This document shows, one piece after another, positions 50,281-59,654 of a stretch of 64,000 nucleotides of DNA. The translations under genes and the position numbers were made by a program. The notes under the pieces were generated by a model. That model searched no databases and was not told the origin of the DNA. It saw nothing but the letters and a program-made list of their open reading frames with translations. The stretch's first letter is position 1; each line of letters starts with the position of its first letter. The stretch is from JAUSIF01 sp963711595 (GTDB lineage: Bacteria; Pseudomonadota; Alphaproteobacteria; Rhizobiales; Xanthobacteraceae): assembly GCA_963711595.1 (NCBI GenBank), contig CAVQER010000003.1, forward strand, positions 1 through 64,000, written 5' to 3'.

Positions 50281-52096
50281 ATGATTTCGTCGTCCGTTTC
50301 GCGAATGTGAACGGATCCGGTTCGGCAAGCGCGAATGAGCTTTTCGCGCGCGCGGTCATGCGCATGGGCGTGCCCGTCGCACCGCGCAACATCTTCCCCT
50401 CCAATATTCAGGGCCTGCCGACCTGGTACGAGGTGCGCGTCTCCGGCTCCGGTCATCTGGGCGCGCGCGGCGGCGTCGACCTCATGGTCGCGATGAACCC
50501 GCAGACCTGGGACAAGGACGTCGCCTCGGTCGAGCCGGGCGGCTACCTGTTCTACAACTCAACAAAGCCGCTGCCCCCTGCCCGTTTCCGCGAGGATATC
50601 TCGGCAATCGGCGTGCCGCTCACCGACATCTGCAACCGCGAATACACGGATCCGCGCCAGCGCCAGCTCTTCAAGAACATCATCTATGTCGGCGCGCTTT
50701 CGGCCCTGCTCGACATGGACCTTCAGGAAATCGAGAAACTGATCGGCGAGCAGTTCAGGAGCAAGGAGAAGCTGATCGCGCCGAACATCCACGCCCTGCA
50801 TCTCGGCCGCGATTACGCGCTGCAGAACTTGAAGTGCCCGATTGGGTTGCGGCTGAAGCGCAGCGAGGCCGTCGGCGACCGCATCTTCGTTGAAGGAAAT
50901 TCCGCGGCCGCGCTCGGTGCTGTCTATGGAGGCGCAACGGTGTGCGCCTGGTATCCGATCACACCCTCTTCCTCCCTCGCCGAGGCCTTCTCGCGGCACT
51001 GCGCACGCTTTCGCGTCGATCCCGAGACCAAACAAAACCGCTTTGCGATCGTGCAGGCGGAAGACGAGTTGGCCGCGATCGGCATCGTCGTGGGCGCAGC
51101 TTGGAACGGCGCGCGCGCTTTCACGACGACGTCGGGGCCCGGTATCTCCCTAATGCAGGAATTCCTTGGGCTCGCCTATTTCGCAGAAATTCCGGCGGTC
51201 ATCATCGATGTGCAGCGCGGCGGCCCGTCGACCGGGATGCCGACAAGAACGCAGCAATCAGACCTCTTGCTCTGCGCCTATGCTTCGCATGGCGATACCA
51301 AGCACGTGTTGCTGTTCCCGGAGGACCCGGCCGAGGCGTTTGACTTCTCGGCGCAGGCTTTCGATCTTGCCGACCGCTTGCAGACGCCGATCTTCGTTAT
51401 GCTCGATCTCGACATCGGCATGAATCATCGGCTGTCACGCCCGCTCGCATGGGATGACAACAGACGTTACGACCGCGGTAAGGTAATGACCGCCGCGGAG
51501 CTTGAAGCCGGCAAGGATTTCGGCCGCTATCTGGATGTAGACGGAGACGGAATCCCCTACCGCACATATCCCGGAACGCACCCGACGAAGGGATCGTTTT
51601 TCACACGCGGATCCACGCGCGACCGCTATGCGCGCTACACCGAAGAGGGCGGGCCTTACGTCGACAATATGCAGCGATTGCTGAAGAAATTCGACACCGC
51701 AAAGGGCCTGGTCCCGCGTCCGGTACGGCGCAACTCCGAAAAGCCAACGCGCTATGGCGTCATGTATTTCGGTTCGACTAGCCCGGCCATGGACGAAGCG
51801 CGCGAGATGCTGGCAGCGGACGGAATCTTCTCGACCTGCTGCGCATCCGCGCCTTCCCGTTCCATCACGACGTTGGCGACTTCTGCGCCGGGCACGATCA
51901 GGTATTCGTCGTCGAGCAAAATCGTGACGCGCAAATGCGCACGTTGCTCGTCAACGAAATCGGTCTCGACCCGGCAAAGCTCGTTCCGATCCTGCACTTC
52001 GACGGGACGCCGATAACGGCCCGATACATCGCCAAGGCGATCGGCGAGCATCTCGATTCCCGCAAGATAACGCCACTGCGCAAGGTTGTGTCATGA
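50262..52096 (+). CDS. korA: 2-oxoacid:acceptor oxidoreductase subunit alpha (fused gamma-alpha), one frameshift
   Basis: A fused gamma/alpha subunit of about 611 residues. The gamma domain (about 1-190) opens NDFVVRFANVNGSGSASANE, and the alpha domain includes ATVCAWYPITPSSSLAEAFS, FAIVQAEDELAAIGIVVGAA and TSGPGISLMQEFLGLAYFAE (thiamine-cofactor side). At about 51831 the frame shifts; removing the break gives DLLRIRAFPFHHDVGDFCAG and a normal end AIGEHLDSRKITPLRKVVS with the stop at 52094-52096. A net one-base loss explains it. That stop overlaps the beta start (ATGA). Together with the beta subunit it oxidises or carboxylates a 2-oxoacid such as 2-oxoglutarate or pyruvate. Confidence 0.9.
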
Positions 52097-53148
52097 CCTA
52101 CATCGTCAAGCCGAAGTTCCATCATCCCGAGCTGCCGAAGAACGAGCTCGGCTACACCCACCGCGACTACGAAGGATCGGTCTCGACCCTCTGCGCCGGA
52201 TGTGGTCACGACTCGATCTCGGCGGCAATCATCCAAGCCTGCTTCGAGTTGAGCCTCGAGCCGCATCGCGTGGCAAAACTGTCCGGCATCGGTTGCTCCT
52301 CGAAGACACCGACGTATTTCCTCGGCAACTCGCACGGGTTCAATTCGGTGCACGGGCGCATGCCGTCCGTGATGACGGGCGCAAACCTTGCCAACCGAGA
52401 CCTGATCTATCTCGGTGTCTCGGGCGACGGCGACTCGGCGTCGATCGGCCTTGGTCAGTTCGCGCATCTGATCCGCCGCGGCGTGAACATGACCTATATC
52501 GTCGAAAACAACGGCGTTTACGGGCTTACCAAAGGGCAGTTTTCCGCAACCGCTGACCGCGGCTCGAAGTCGAAGCGTGGCGCCGTGAACAACGACGCTT
52601 CGATCGATCTCGTCGCGATGGCGTTGCAACTCGGCGCGACGTTCGTCGGACGGAGCTTTTCGGGCGACAAGGGGCAGCTCGTGCCGTTGATCAAGGCTGC
52701 GATCGAGCACAATGGAGCCGCGTTCCTCGACGTGATCAGCCCATGCGTCGCGTTCAACAACCACCCCGGCTCAACCAAGAGCTTCGACTACGTACGCGAA
52801 CACAACGAGGCAGTGAACCGGCTCGATTTCATCACGGGTCGCGCGCCGATTTACGTCGACTACGAGCCTGGTACTGTCGAGATCGTCGAACAACACGACG
52901 GATCGCGCATCGCGCTCCGCAAGCTCAATGCCGACTACGACATCCATGATCGCCGCGCCGCGACCAATTTCCTCATGGAGCGCCAGTCGGCCGGCGAAGT
53001 CGTCACCGGGCTGCTTTACATCGAGCCCGAAAGTGACGACCTGCATGCAAGTCTCGGCACCGTCAAAAATCCATTGAACTCTCTCGGCGAGCGCGAGCTT
53101 TGCCCGGGGTCGGCCGGACTCGCCAAATTCAACGCGAGCCTTCGCTAG
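52093..53148 (+). CDS. korB: 2-oxoacid:acceptor oxidoreductase subunit beta (thiamine diphosphate)
   Basis: A 351-residue beta subunit. The Cys ligands of its 4Fe-4S cluster appear in LCAGCGHDSI, GIGCSSKTP and VISPCVAFNN. The thiamine diphosphate/Mg motif is GVSGDGDSASIGLGQF, with ENNGVYGLTKGQFS. ATG 52093 overlaps the alpha stop. The three genes form one unit: FAD/FeS protein, gamma-alpha, beta. The C-terminal region (LYIEPESDDLH) is like 2-oxoglutarate oxidoreductases; pyruvate or branched-chain oxoacids remain possible. Convergent with the LLM gene three bases away. Confidence 0.92.
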   Translation: MTYIVKPKFHHPELPKNELGYTHRDYEGSVSTLCAGCGHDSISAAIIQACFELSLEPHRVAKLSGIGCSSKTPTYFLGNSHGFNSVHGRMPSVMTGANLANRDLIYLGVSGDGDSASIGLGQFAHLIRRGVNMTYIVENNGVYGLTKGQFSATADRGSKSKRGAVNNDASIDLVAMALQLGATFVGRSFSGDKGQLVPLIKAAIEHNGAAFLDVISPCVAFNNHPGSTKSFDYVREHNEAVNRLDFITGRAPIYVDYEPGTVEIVEQHDGSRIALRKLNADYDIHDRRAATNFLMERQSAGEVVTGLLYIEPESDDLHASLGTVKNPLNSLGERELCPGSAGLAKFNASLR

Positions 53149-53151
53149 TCG

Positions 53152-54249
53152 TCAGGCTGCAGCGGTTCGTGACGCTGCGTTGATTGCGGGCATCACTTTC
53201 TCGGCCATGAGCGCCATTGAGCGGCGGGCGAGCGCCGGGTCCTGCCAATCCTTGCCCGCGTAAAGCAGGGTTCCGAAATCACCAACTCGCTCGCGGAAGG
53301 CGAGGAGTTCGTCCACCACCTTGTTCGGTGAGCCGTATACCACGAGCTCGTTGCAAACATTGTCGAGCGTGACTTCGTGGTCCGGCTGATCGCGGCGCGT
53401 CTTGAACAGCTCGGCGCGGCCGTTGTGGACGAGCTTGGTCAGCAGCTGCCTGTAGTAGTAGCGATAGGGACTGTTGGCCGCAGTCGCGTAGTCGCGCGCA
53501 ATCTTGTCGTCATCGGCGACGAAAATGCTCTTCGCGACGCGCCAGTTCGCGGGGTCGGCACGGCGGCCGGCGCGCTCACAACCCTCGACGTATTTCGGCC
53601 AATGGCTCTTCACCCACTCCGGCATCAGAAAGTTCGCGGAAATCGGCTCCCAGCCGCGTGCCGCGGCTTCGGTCACTCCCTTCGAAAAGGGCGCGACCAC
53701 CGTGACCACAATGGGCGGATGCGGCCGCTGCAACGGCTTCGGCAGAGGCCCCTGCCCAACCTCCGGCAGCAAATGGCGCGAGACCGAGACGTTCCAGTAC
53801 TTGCCTTTGAGATCATAAGGCGGTTCGCCGCTCCAGATCGCGAGCACCTGGTTGATCGCCTCCAGAAACATGGCGTTGCGGTCCGCGTCCAGATTGCCGA
53901 AGGCCTCGGCATCGGACAGCAGTCCGCCCGGGCTGATCCCGAAGATGAAACGTCCGTCGAGCAGATGATCGAGCATGGCGATTTGTGACGCAACCGCGAC
54001 CGGATGGCTGTTCGGCAGGTTGACCGTCCCAGTGCCGAGTTTGATGCGCTTCGTCGCGTCGATCAGCGTCGCGATGAACATCGCACAGGACGTTATGTTC
54101 TCGGCTTTGTCGGTCGCGTGTTCGCCGACGTATCCCTCCGTGAAGCCCAGTTCGTCCGCCAGGATGAACGCCTCCCGGTCCTCGCGCAGAGACTGACGCC
54201 AGTCCTTCTCCAGCGGATGGACCGGCATCGTGAAGAAACCGAGCTTCAT
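53152..54249 (-). CDS. LLM class flavin-dependent monooxygenase
   Basis: A 365-residue luciferase-like protein starting MKLGFFTMPVHPLEKDWRQS. It has DELGFTEGYVGEHATDKAEN, IKLGTGTVNLPNSHPVAVAS and MLDHLLDGRFIFGISPGGLL. Start ATG 54249 removes a longer non-homologous leader. It lies 82 bases downstream of the livM stop (54332) on the same strand, so it is probably the last gene of the liv operon. It requires reduced FMN from elsewhere. It may oxygenate the compound imported by this Liv system. No flavin reductase gene is in the window. Confidence 0.92.
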   Translation of the reverse strand: MKLGFFTMPVHPLEKDWRQSLREDREAFILADELGFTEGYVGEHATDKAENITSCAMFIATLIDATKRIKLGTGTVNLPNSHPVAVASQIAMLDHLLDGRFIFGISPGGLLSDAEAFGNLDADRNAMFLEAINQVLAIWSGEPPYDLKGKYWNVSVSRHLLPEVGQGPLPKPLQRPHPPIVVTVVAPFSKGVTEAAARGWEPISANFLMPEWVKSHWPKYVEGCERAGRRADPANWRVAKSIFVADDDKIARDYATAANSPYRYYYRQLLTKLVHNGRAELFKTRRDQPDHEVTLDNVCNELVVYGSPNKVVDELLAFRERVGDFGTLLYAGKDWQDPALARRSMALMAEKVMPAINAASRTAAA

Positions 54250-54331
54250 TGGGATTCCGAAGGCGTTGGGGCGTCGGCGCCAGCATAGGATCGATCGCGG
54301 CCCGGCGCGATATCGAAGTTCGAAGTTTCCG

Positions 54332-55385
54332 TCACTCGACGCCGGATTTTGCCAGCCGACGCCGCAGCGGGAACAGGACGAGGTTGTAGCGCGCTGCAAC
54401 AAAACCCCAGATGACCTTGTGGTGCGAACAGCATGACCACGATCGCAAGCGCGCCAAGAAGGATCAGATACCAAGCACCGAAATCGGCAAGGTATGTCTG
54501 CATCAGATAGAAGATGAGAACGCCGATGATCGGCCCCTCAATCGTTCCGATCCCGCCGATCACCACGATGAAGATCACATACGCGGTCCAGTCGAGAACC
54601 GAGAAGGCCGCGTCCGGCGAGATGCGGGCGGTCTGCAGGTAGATGAGGGCTCCGATCATTCCTGTACCGGCGGCGGTTACCGCGTACACCCAGAGCTTCG
54701 TGTAGAAGCTGTCGACACCGACACTTTCCGCAGCGACCTCCGAGTCCCAAATCGCCGCGAGCCCGAGCCCGCGGCGCGAGCGCAGAATAAGGTAGACGAC
54801 GAGAATGGTGCCGACGACGAGGGCGAACGCCGTCCAATACATAACCATGTCGCGGGCGATGGACGTGCGGACGTCGAAGATGGCCTTGAGAATGTCGATG
54901 CCGAAGACGCCGTTGGTCACGGCGACGGGCAGCGAAGTGCCCGTGCCTCCCCCCAGATCCTTTATCTGCGCCGCCACCAATCGGTAGACCTCGGCGACGA
55001 CCCAGGTGCCGATCGCGAAGTACGCACCGCGCAGGCGGAAGACGACGAGGGCCGTCGGAAATGCAAACACGAACGCGATGACGCCCGCCAGCGGTATCGC
55101 CAGAAGGGCGTTGATGTCTCCCAGGACTGTCAGCGCGAACAGGAGATAGCCACCGAGACCGACAAACGCCTGCTGGCCGACCGAGACAAGGCCGGCGTAG
55201 CCGGCGAGCAGATTCCACATCTGGGCAAGCGCCAGCATGTAGAAGACGAAGATCAATTCCTGAATAAGGCCGCGGGTCGCGTAAAACGGCGCGAAAAAAA
55301 GCACAACGAGCAGCAATACGCCGGCGAACGTCACATAGCGCGAAGCGTTGGTCGCGACTTCGATGCGATAGGCCGGATGCGACAT
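54332..55385 (-). CDS. livM: Branched-chain amino acid-type ABC permease LivM, C-terminal frameshift
   Basis: A permease of about 350 residues. It begins MSHPAYRIEVATNASRYVTF and has YAGLVSVGQQAFVGLGGYLL, RLRGAYFAIGTWVVAEVYRL and GGIGTIEGPIIGVLIFYLMQ. Near 54416 an extra T (CAAGGTCATC for CAAGGCATC) breaks the frame. In the next frame the end reads IWGFVAARYNLVLFPL then RRRLAKSGVE and stops at 54332, as expected. Unshifted, the frame would run on into the LLM gene with unrelated residues. It is paired with livH at 55393. Confidence 0.92.
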
Positions 55386-55392
55386 GGGCGCC

Positions 55393-56262
55393 TCAGTCGA
55401 CCGCGCGCGGGAAAAGACCGCGCGGACGGAATACGAGGACGACCAGAAACGCGATGTGACCGGCGAGTATCTGCCATTCGGGATTGATGTGGGCGCCGAT
55501 CGTCTGCGCCACCCCGATGATGATCCCCCCGGCGAGTGTGCCCCACAGACTGCCGAGTCCGCCGATGATGACAGCCTCGAAGGCATAGAGAAGTCGCGCC
55601 GGTCCGATCGCCGGATCGAAGTTCGAGCGGATTCCAAGATAGAGAGCGGCAATCGTCGTCACGACCATGGCTATGCCCATCGCGATCGCAAAGACGCGGC
55701 GATTGTCGATGCCCATGAGCTGTGCGACTTCGGGATCGTCGGATGTGGCGCGGAAGACGCGTCCCAACGGCAGTACGTAGAACAGAATATTGAGCGCAAA
55801 GATCACCGCGATTGCGGAGAGAAGCACCAGCAGCGGCATCACACCGACGGCGAGCCCGCCACCTAGCGCGATCGACGCAACCTCGAGATTGCCGGCGTTC
55901 AGACGCTGGCTGTCGGCGGAGAATGCCTGCAGCAGACCGTTCTGAATGATGATGGAAAGCCCGAACGTCACGAGCAGCGGCGGCAGGATGTCCCGGCCGA
56001 GCGTGCGATTGAGCACGACGTACTGCAGCAAAAAGCCTGCGGCGAACATCAATGGCGCCGCGATAAGGATCGCAACGAATGGGCCGACGCCGAGTGCATG
56101 AACCAGGGCGAGAATTATGTATGCCGCGAGGACGATGAGATCGCCGTGCGCGAGGTTGACGAGCCGCATGATCCCGAAGATGAGGGAGAGGCCCACGGCA
56201 AACAGGGCATAGAGGCCACCGAGCAGCACGCCCTGGATGATGGGATCGAGCACGCTCGTCAT
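55393..56262 (-). CDS. livH: Branched-chain amino acid-type ABC permease LivH
   Basis: A 289-residue permease with about eight helices: IIQGVLLGGLYALFAVGLSL, FGIMRLVNLAHGDLIVLAAY, LVTFGLSIIIQNGLLQAFSA and EAVIIGGLGSLWGTLAGGII, ending FLVVLVFRPRGLFPRAVD. Start ATG 56262 overlaps the livF stop by four bases. It forms the channel with livM of the same operon. Liv-type importers take hydrophobic amino acids, but also amides and aromatic acids, so the name does not fix the substrate. Confidence 0.94.
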   Translation of the reverse strand: MTSVLDPIIQGVLLGGLYALFAVGLSLIFGIMRLVNLAHGDLIVLAAYIILALVHALGVGPFVAILIAAPLMFAAGFLLQYVVLNRTLGRDILPPLLVTFGLSIIIQNGLLQAFSADSQRLNAGNLEVASIALGGGLAVGVMPLLVLLSAIAVIFALNILFYVLPLGRVFRATSDDPEVAQLMGIDNRRVFAIAMGIAMVVTTIAALYLGIRSNFDPAIGPARLLYAFEAVIIGGLGSLWGTLAGGIIIGVAQTIGAHINPEWQILAGHIAFLVVLVFRPRGLFPRAVD

Positions 56263-56966
56263 CGCTTGATCCCGAAGTAAGCCGCGTGAATCTCGTCGCG
56301 GCTGAATGCCGACGGTCCACCGGCAAGCGAGACCCGGCCTTCCTGGAAGCAATACAGACGGTCCGCGACTTTCATCGCCTGCTGGATGTCCTGCTCGACG
56401 ATGATCACACTGGTCCCAGTCGCCTTGATCCTTGGCAGCGCCTGGTAGATGTCCCGAATGATGATCGGAGCGAGACCGAGACTGATCTCGTCGCACAGAA
56501 GAACGCGCGGATTCGACATCAGCGCGCGCCCGATCGCGGCCATCTGCTGCTCGCCGCCGGAAAGCGTGGTGCTCGGCTGAGTGCGCCGCGCTTTGAGGTG
56601 CGGAAACAACGAATAGATGCCTTCAAGCGTCCAGCCGCCGGCCTGCTCGCGACCGTGTCGCCCGATCAGCAGGTTTTCCTCGACGGTCATTGAGGGAAAC
56701 AGCCGCCGGCCCTCCGGCACAAGCGCGATACCGCGCCGCATGATTTGCGATGCCGGCAGCGCGCCAATCGGTTCGCCGTCGAACACGACGCTCCACGGAT
56801 CGCCGTGAAGCAGCCCGCTGATCGCTTTGAGATATGTGGACTTACCCGCCCCGTTTGCCCCGATGATGGCAAGCGTATCGCCTGCCTCGAGGCGCGTGTT
56901 GACGCCGAACAAGGCTTGAAAGTCGCGGTAGTGAGCGGTCAGATCTCGTGTTTCCAACAGCGACAT
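56259..56966 (-). CDS. livF: Branched-chain amino acid-type ABC ATPase LivF
   Basis: A 235-residue ATPase of normal length: Walker A GANGAGKST, IALVPEGRRLFPSMTVEENL, signature LSGGEQQMAAIGRALMSNPR, Walker B VLLCDEISLGLAPIII (Cys-Asp-Glu-Ile in place of the usual LLDEPS), and IIVEQDIQQAMKVADRL in place of the switch His region. The CDEIS variant of Walker B is seen in some LivF proteins. Start ATG 56966 follows the livG stop by ten bases. Unlike the LivF at 61269 it has no C-terminal extension. Confidence 0.93.
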   Translation of the reverse strand: MSLLETRDLTAHYRDFQALFGVNTRLEAGDTLAIIGANGAGKSTYLKAISGLLHGDPWSVVFDGEPIGALPASQIMRRGIALVPEGRRLFPSMTVEENLLIGRHGREQAGGWTLEGIYSLFPHLKARRTQPSTTLSGGEQQMAAIGRALMSNPRVLLCDEISLGLAPIIIRDIYQALPRIKATGTSVIIVEQDIQQAMKVADRLYCFQEGRVSLAGGPSAFSRDEIHAAYFGIKR

Positions 56967-56976
56967 CGGGCGGTCC

Positions 56977-57729
56977 TCAAGCCTCGATGCCGGTGTAGAT
57001 TTCACGCACTTCTTGCGAGTGCATGACAGTCTGCGGGTCGCCCTCCGCAATCTTGCGGCCGAAATTCAGCACGACGAGCCGACGCACCACGGCGAGCAGC
57101 GCGTGAACGACGTGCTCGATCCAGATAATCGTCGTTCCTCCGGCGTTGATTGCCCGGATCGTGTCGATCAGCTCCTGGCACTCGCCCTCGGTGAGACCGC
57201 CCGCGATCTCGTCCAGCAGCAGGAGCTGCGGATCGGTGGCGAGCGCACGCGCCAGCTCAAGGCGCTTGCGCTCGAGCAACGTCAGCGAACCTGCCCGCGC
57301 GTTCGCCTGATGCAAGAGACGCGTGCGCGAAAGTATCTCGGCGCAATGGTCCGTCGCCTCGTGCTCGCGCCTATTCTGCCCGTAGACCGCGCCGACGAGA
57401 AGGTTTTCAAACACGGTGAGATTCTCGAACGGATGCGGAATTTGGTACGAGCGCGCGATACCCGCCCAGCACCGTTCGTGCGGTGTCTTCTTCGTAATGT
57501 CGACGCCGTTCAGGCGGACGTGCCCGGCGTCCGGCTTGAGGTCGCCGGTGATCAGGTTGAACAGGCTCGATTTGCCCGCGCCGTTAGGGCCGATGATCCC
57601 GATGGCTTCGCCCGACCGGACGGCGAGCAACACGCTATCGGCCGCACGCACGGAGCCGAACGACTTACTGAGCCCGGCGATCTCCAGAATTGTGCGGGGA
57701 TGCGAGGGAGATGAGGAAGGCTCGGGCAT
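56977..57729 (-). CDS. livG: Branched-chain amino acid-type ABC ATPase LivG
   Basis: A 250-residue ATPase: Walker A GPNGAGKSS, GIARSYQIPHPFENLTVFEN, LTLLERKRLELARALATDPQ (the LivG-type signature without GG), Walker B LLLLDEIAGGLTEGECQEL, and IWIEHVVHALLAVVRRLVVL with the switch His. The LivG hairpin insert around FENLLVGAVYGQNRREHEATD is present. It is separated from the binding-protein gene by 143 bases with a hairpin. It pairs with LivF. Confidence 0.94.
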   Translation of the reverse strand: MPEPSSSPSHPRTILEIAGLSKSFGSVRAADSVLLAVRSGEAIGIIGPNGAGKSSLFNLITGDLKPDAGHVRLNGVDITKKTPHERCWAGIARSYQIPHPFENLTVFENLLVGAVYGQNRREHEATDHCAEILSRTRLLHQANARAGSLTLLERKRLELARALATDPQLLLLDEIAGGLTEGECQELIDTIRAINAGGTTIIWIEHVVHALLAVVRRLVVLNFGRKIAEGDPQTVMHSQEVREIYTGIEA

Positions 57730-57827
57730 GGCTAGCTTTTACAACGTCGCGCCCGGGCTTGCAGGGAATGCGGGCGAGCATTGCAACCGCACCCCGCCGA
57801 ACGAACGTTTGCCCCAACCGCGCAAAT

Positions 57828-57860
57828 CCCCGGGCAGCCGGCCTTCGATGCGGCCCGGGG
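57828..57860 (-). terminator. GC hairpin between liv binding-protein and livG genes
   Basis: CCCCGGGC and GCCCGGGG are perfect eight-base arms around a 17-base loop that can fold further. It begins 13 bases after the binding-protein stop on the minus strand. No U-run follows, so a stabiliser or partial terminator is more likely than a full one. It parallels the hairpins after the other binding-protein genes. Confidence 0.55.
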
Positions 57861-57872
57861 AAACGTCGTGCC

Positions 57873-59201
57873 TTAGGTAATCGGTTCCATCTTGCCGCCG
57901 AGCGGAATGTTCGGCGACAGCTTGTTGTCGACGATGACCATGTCGTAGCGCTTGCCGTCCTTGGTGCGCCACTGGCCGCCGACGAGCGGCGTCTTGGTCA
58001 CGTTCTTTGCGGCGAACGGCGGGACACCCTGACCGTTCCACTGGACCTTGCCGACGACCGTGTCGAGATTGGTCTCGGCAATTGCCTTCGCGGTCGCCTT
58101 TGCGTTTCCAACCTCGGCCGTGCGCTTCAGCACGTCGATCGCGACTTCGTAGAGCGAGTGTGCGAAGCCGACGGGCTGCGACCACTGCTGCTTCGTTGCG
58201 GCTTCAAACGCGTCGGCCAACTGCTTCGCGCTCATGCCGTTGATCGAGGACTTGAACGGATGACTCGGCGTCCACCAGACTTCGGTGGAAATGTTGTGAC
58301 CGTCTTTGCCGAGCGCCTCGACGGAGGATGGGAATAGAAGCGCCTTGCCGACAGAGGCCGCCTTCGGCTTGAAGCCCTGCTGCAGTGCCTGCTTCCAGAA
58401 GGTGGTGTAGTCCGGCGGAAGAACGACGCCGGTGATGATCTCGGCGTTCGCGTTCTTGAACGCGGCGATCTGCGCCGAGAAATTGTCGGTCAGGTTCTGG
58501 TAGCGGCCGGGGTCGAACAGCTTGTAGCCGAGCTTGTCGAGCGCCGGCGGGAAGCCCACTTGCTTGTCGCCCCAGGCGTTGCCGTCGCCGTCGTTCGGGA
58601 ACAGCGCGCCGACCACCTTATTCGTGTTCAGCTGGCTCCACATGTTGGTGAAGACGCCGATCACGTCTTCGAGTCCCCAGAAGTAGTGATAGACGTAATT
58701 GAAGGGCTTCCATGCGGGCGGGCCGCCCGCAGGGTTCGCTTGCTGGCCGATGAACCAGGGTTGCCACGGCGCGAGCGAGGAGACGCACGCGACTTCCTCG
58801 ATCTCGCACTGGGTGCAAACGGGATTCGTGGTCTCCGGCGTATTTCCGACCAGCATCAGGTCGATCTTGTCCTGCACGATGAGGTCTTTCGCGACCTGCG
58901 CCGCACGATTCGGATTCGATTGACTGTCCTTGAGAATGACTTCGATCGGGCGCGTCGCGTTGCCGACCTTGATCCCGCCCTTGGTCGCTTGCTTGAACTG
59001 ACCGAGCATGAACTGGTCGGCGGCCGCGAACGGAGCGAGCGGTCCGGTCGCCGGGCTGACGTAGCCGATCTTGATCGGTTTCGCCTGCGCGATGGCCGGC
59101 GCGTAGACCGAACCGGAGGCGAGCGCCGCGCCCGTGGCGGCGGAGTACTTGAGCAGCGTACGGCGATTCATGCCGCCGCGATTTCCGTTGCGCGTCGTCA
59201 T
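57873..59201 (-). CDS. Branched-chain amino acid-type ABC substrate-binding protein (Tat-type leader)
   Basis: A 442-residue periplasmic type I binding protein. The leader contains NRRTLLKYSAATGAALASG, a twin-arginine-like signal, with cleavage near AIAQA. Then come IKIGYVSPATGPLAPFAAAD, PIEVILKDSQSNPNRAAQVA and the KIDLMLVGNTPETTNPV region. The domain holds two close cysteines in NPVCTQCEIEEVACV, an unusual C-x2-C-x6-C set. Start ATG 59201 has GGGAGGAAG upstream; a second ATG at 59171 is possible. It begins the liv unit that runs to the LLM monooxygenase and is divergent from the HpaB-family gene. Confidence 0.9.
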   Translation of the reverse strand: MTTRNGNRGGMNRRTLLKYSAATGAALASGSVYAPAIAQAKPIKIGYVSPATGPLAPFAAADQFMLGQFKQATKGGIKVGNATRPIEVILKDSQSNPNRAAQVAKDLIVQDKIDLMLVGNTPETTNPVCTQCEIEEVACVSSLAPWQPWFIGQQANPAGGPPAWKPFNYVYHYFWGLEDVIGVFTNMWSQLNTNKVVGALFPNDGDGNAWGDKQVGFPPALDKLGYKLFDPGRYQNLTDNFSAQIAAFKNANAEIITGVVLPPDYTTFWKQALQQGFKPKAASVGKALLFPSSVEALGKDGHNISTEVWWTPSHPFKSSINGMSAKQLADAFEAATKQQWSQPVGFAHSLYEVAIDVLKRTAEVGNAKATAKAIAETNLDTVVGKVQWNGQGVPPFAAKNVTKTPLVGGQWRTKDGKRYDMVIVDNKLSPNIPLGGKMEPIT

Positions 59202-59654
59202 TGCACTTCCTCCCGCGGATCCCGCTCCCAACACCGAATGGGCGGGCATTTTTGAATGGCTCGAAGTCGGTTTTCTTGCCGTTTTTCGGCCGCGCAAATT
59301 GTCGGGGAGAGCCCATCCGGTGTCAACGTTCGCCCATGAGAGGAGATATGACGGCTGCAGACCCTGCCCAGTGCCGCTTCCCGGCTGGTGCGCCAGCCAC
59401 TCGCCGCGTAACAAAACCGGGATTTCTTGGCACGGTTGAACTGACACCGTCCTCGGCACGCGTTCAGGGTCAAACTGCGAACAGTGAATGCGCGTAACCG
59501 GGAGGCGGCCGCTCCGGGAATCCCGTTGCCTTCACAAACTCCAGTCCGTATCGTCGCTGCAACCAATCAAAAAGCCGGCTCAAATATCGAGCGCTGTCAG
59601 TCAATTAACTGCGCTCGGTTGGCACGGCCTGACGCCACAGGGAGGGTTCGAGTC
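59202..59654. other. 453-base divergent intergenic region; palindrome and a possible 49-codon ORF
   Basis: Lies between the liv binding-protein gene (minus) and the HpaB-family gene (plus). It holds an imperfect palindrome CAGTCAATTAACTG at 59598-59611, flanked by GAGCGC and GCGCTC, 44 bases before the HpaB start; this is MarR- or GntR-operator sized. A 49-codon reading frame starts at ATG 59348 behind AGAGGAGAT and ends at 59497; it matches nothing I know, and I rate it unlikely to be a gene. No terminator is evident. Confidence 0.45.
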
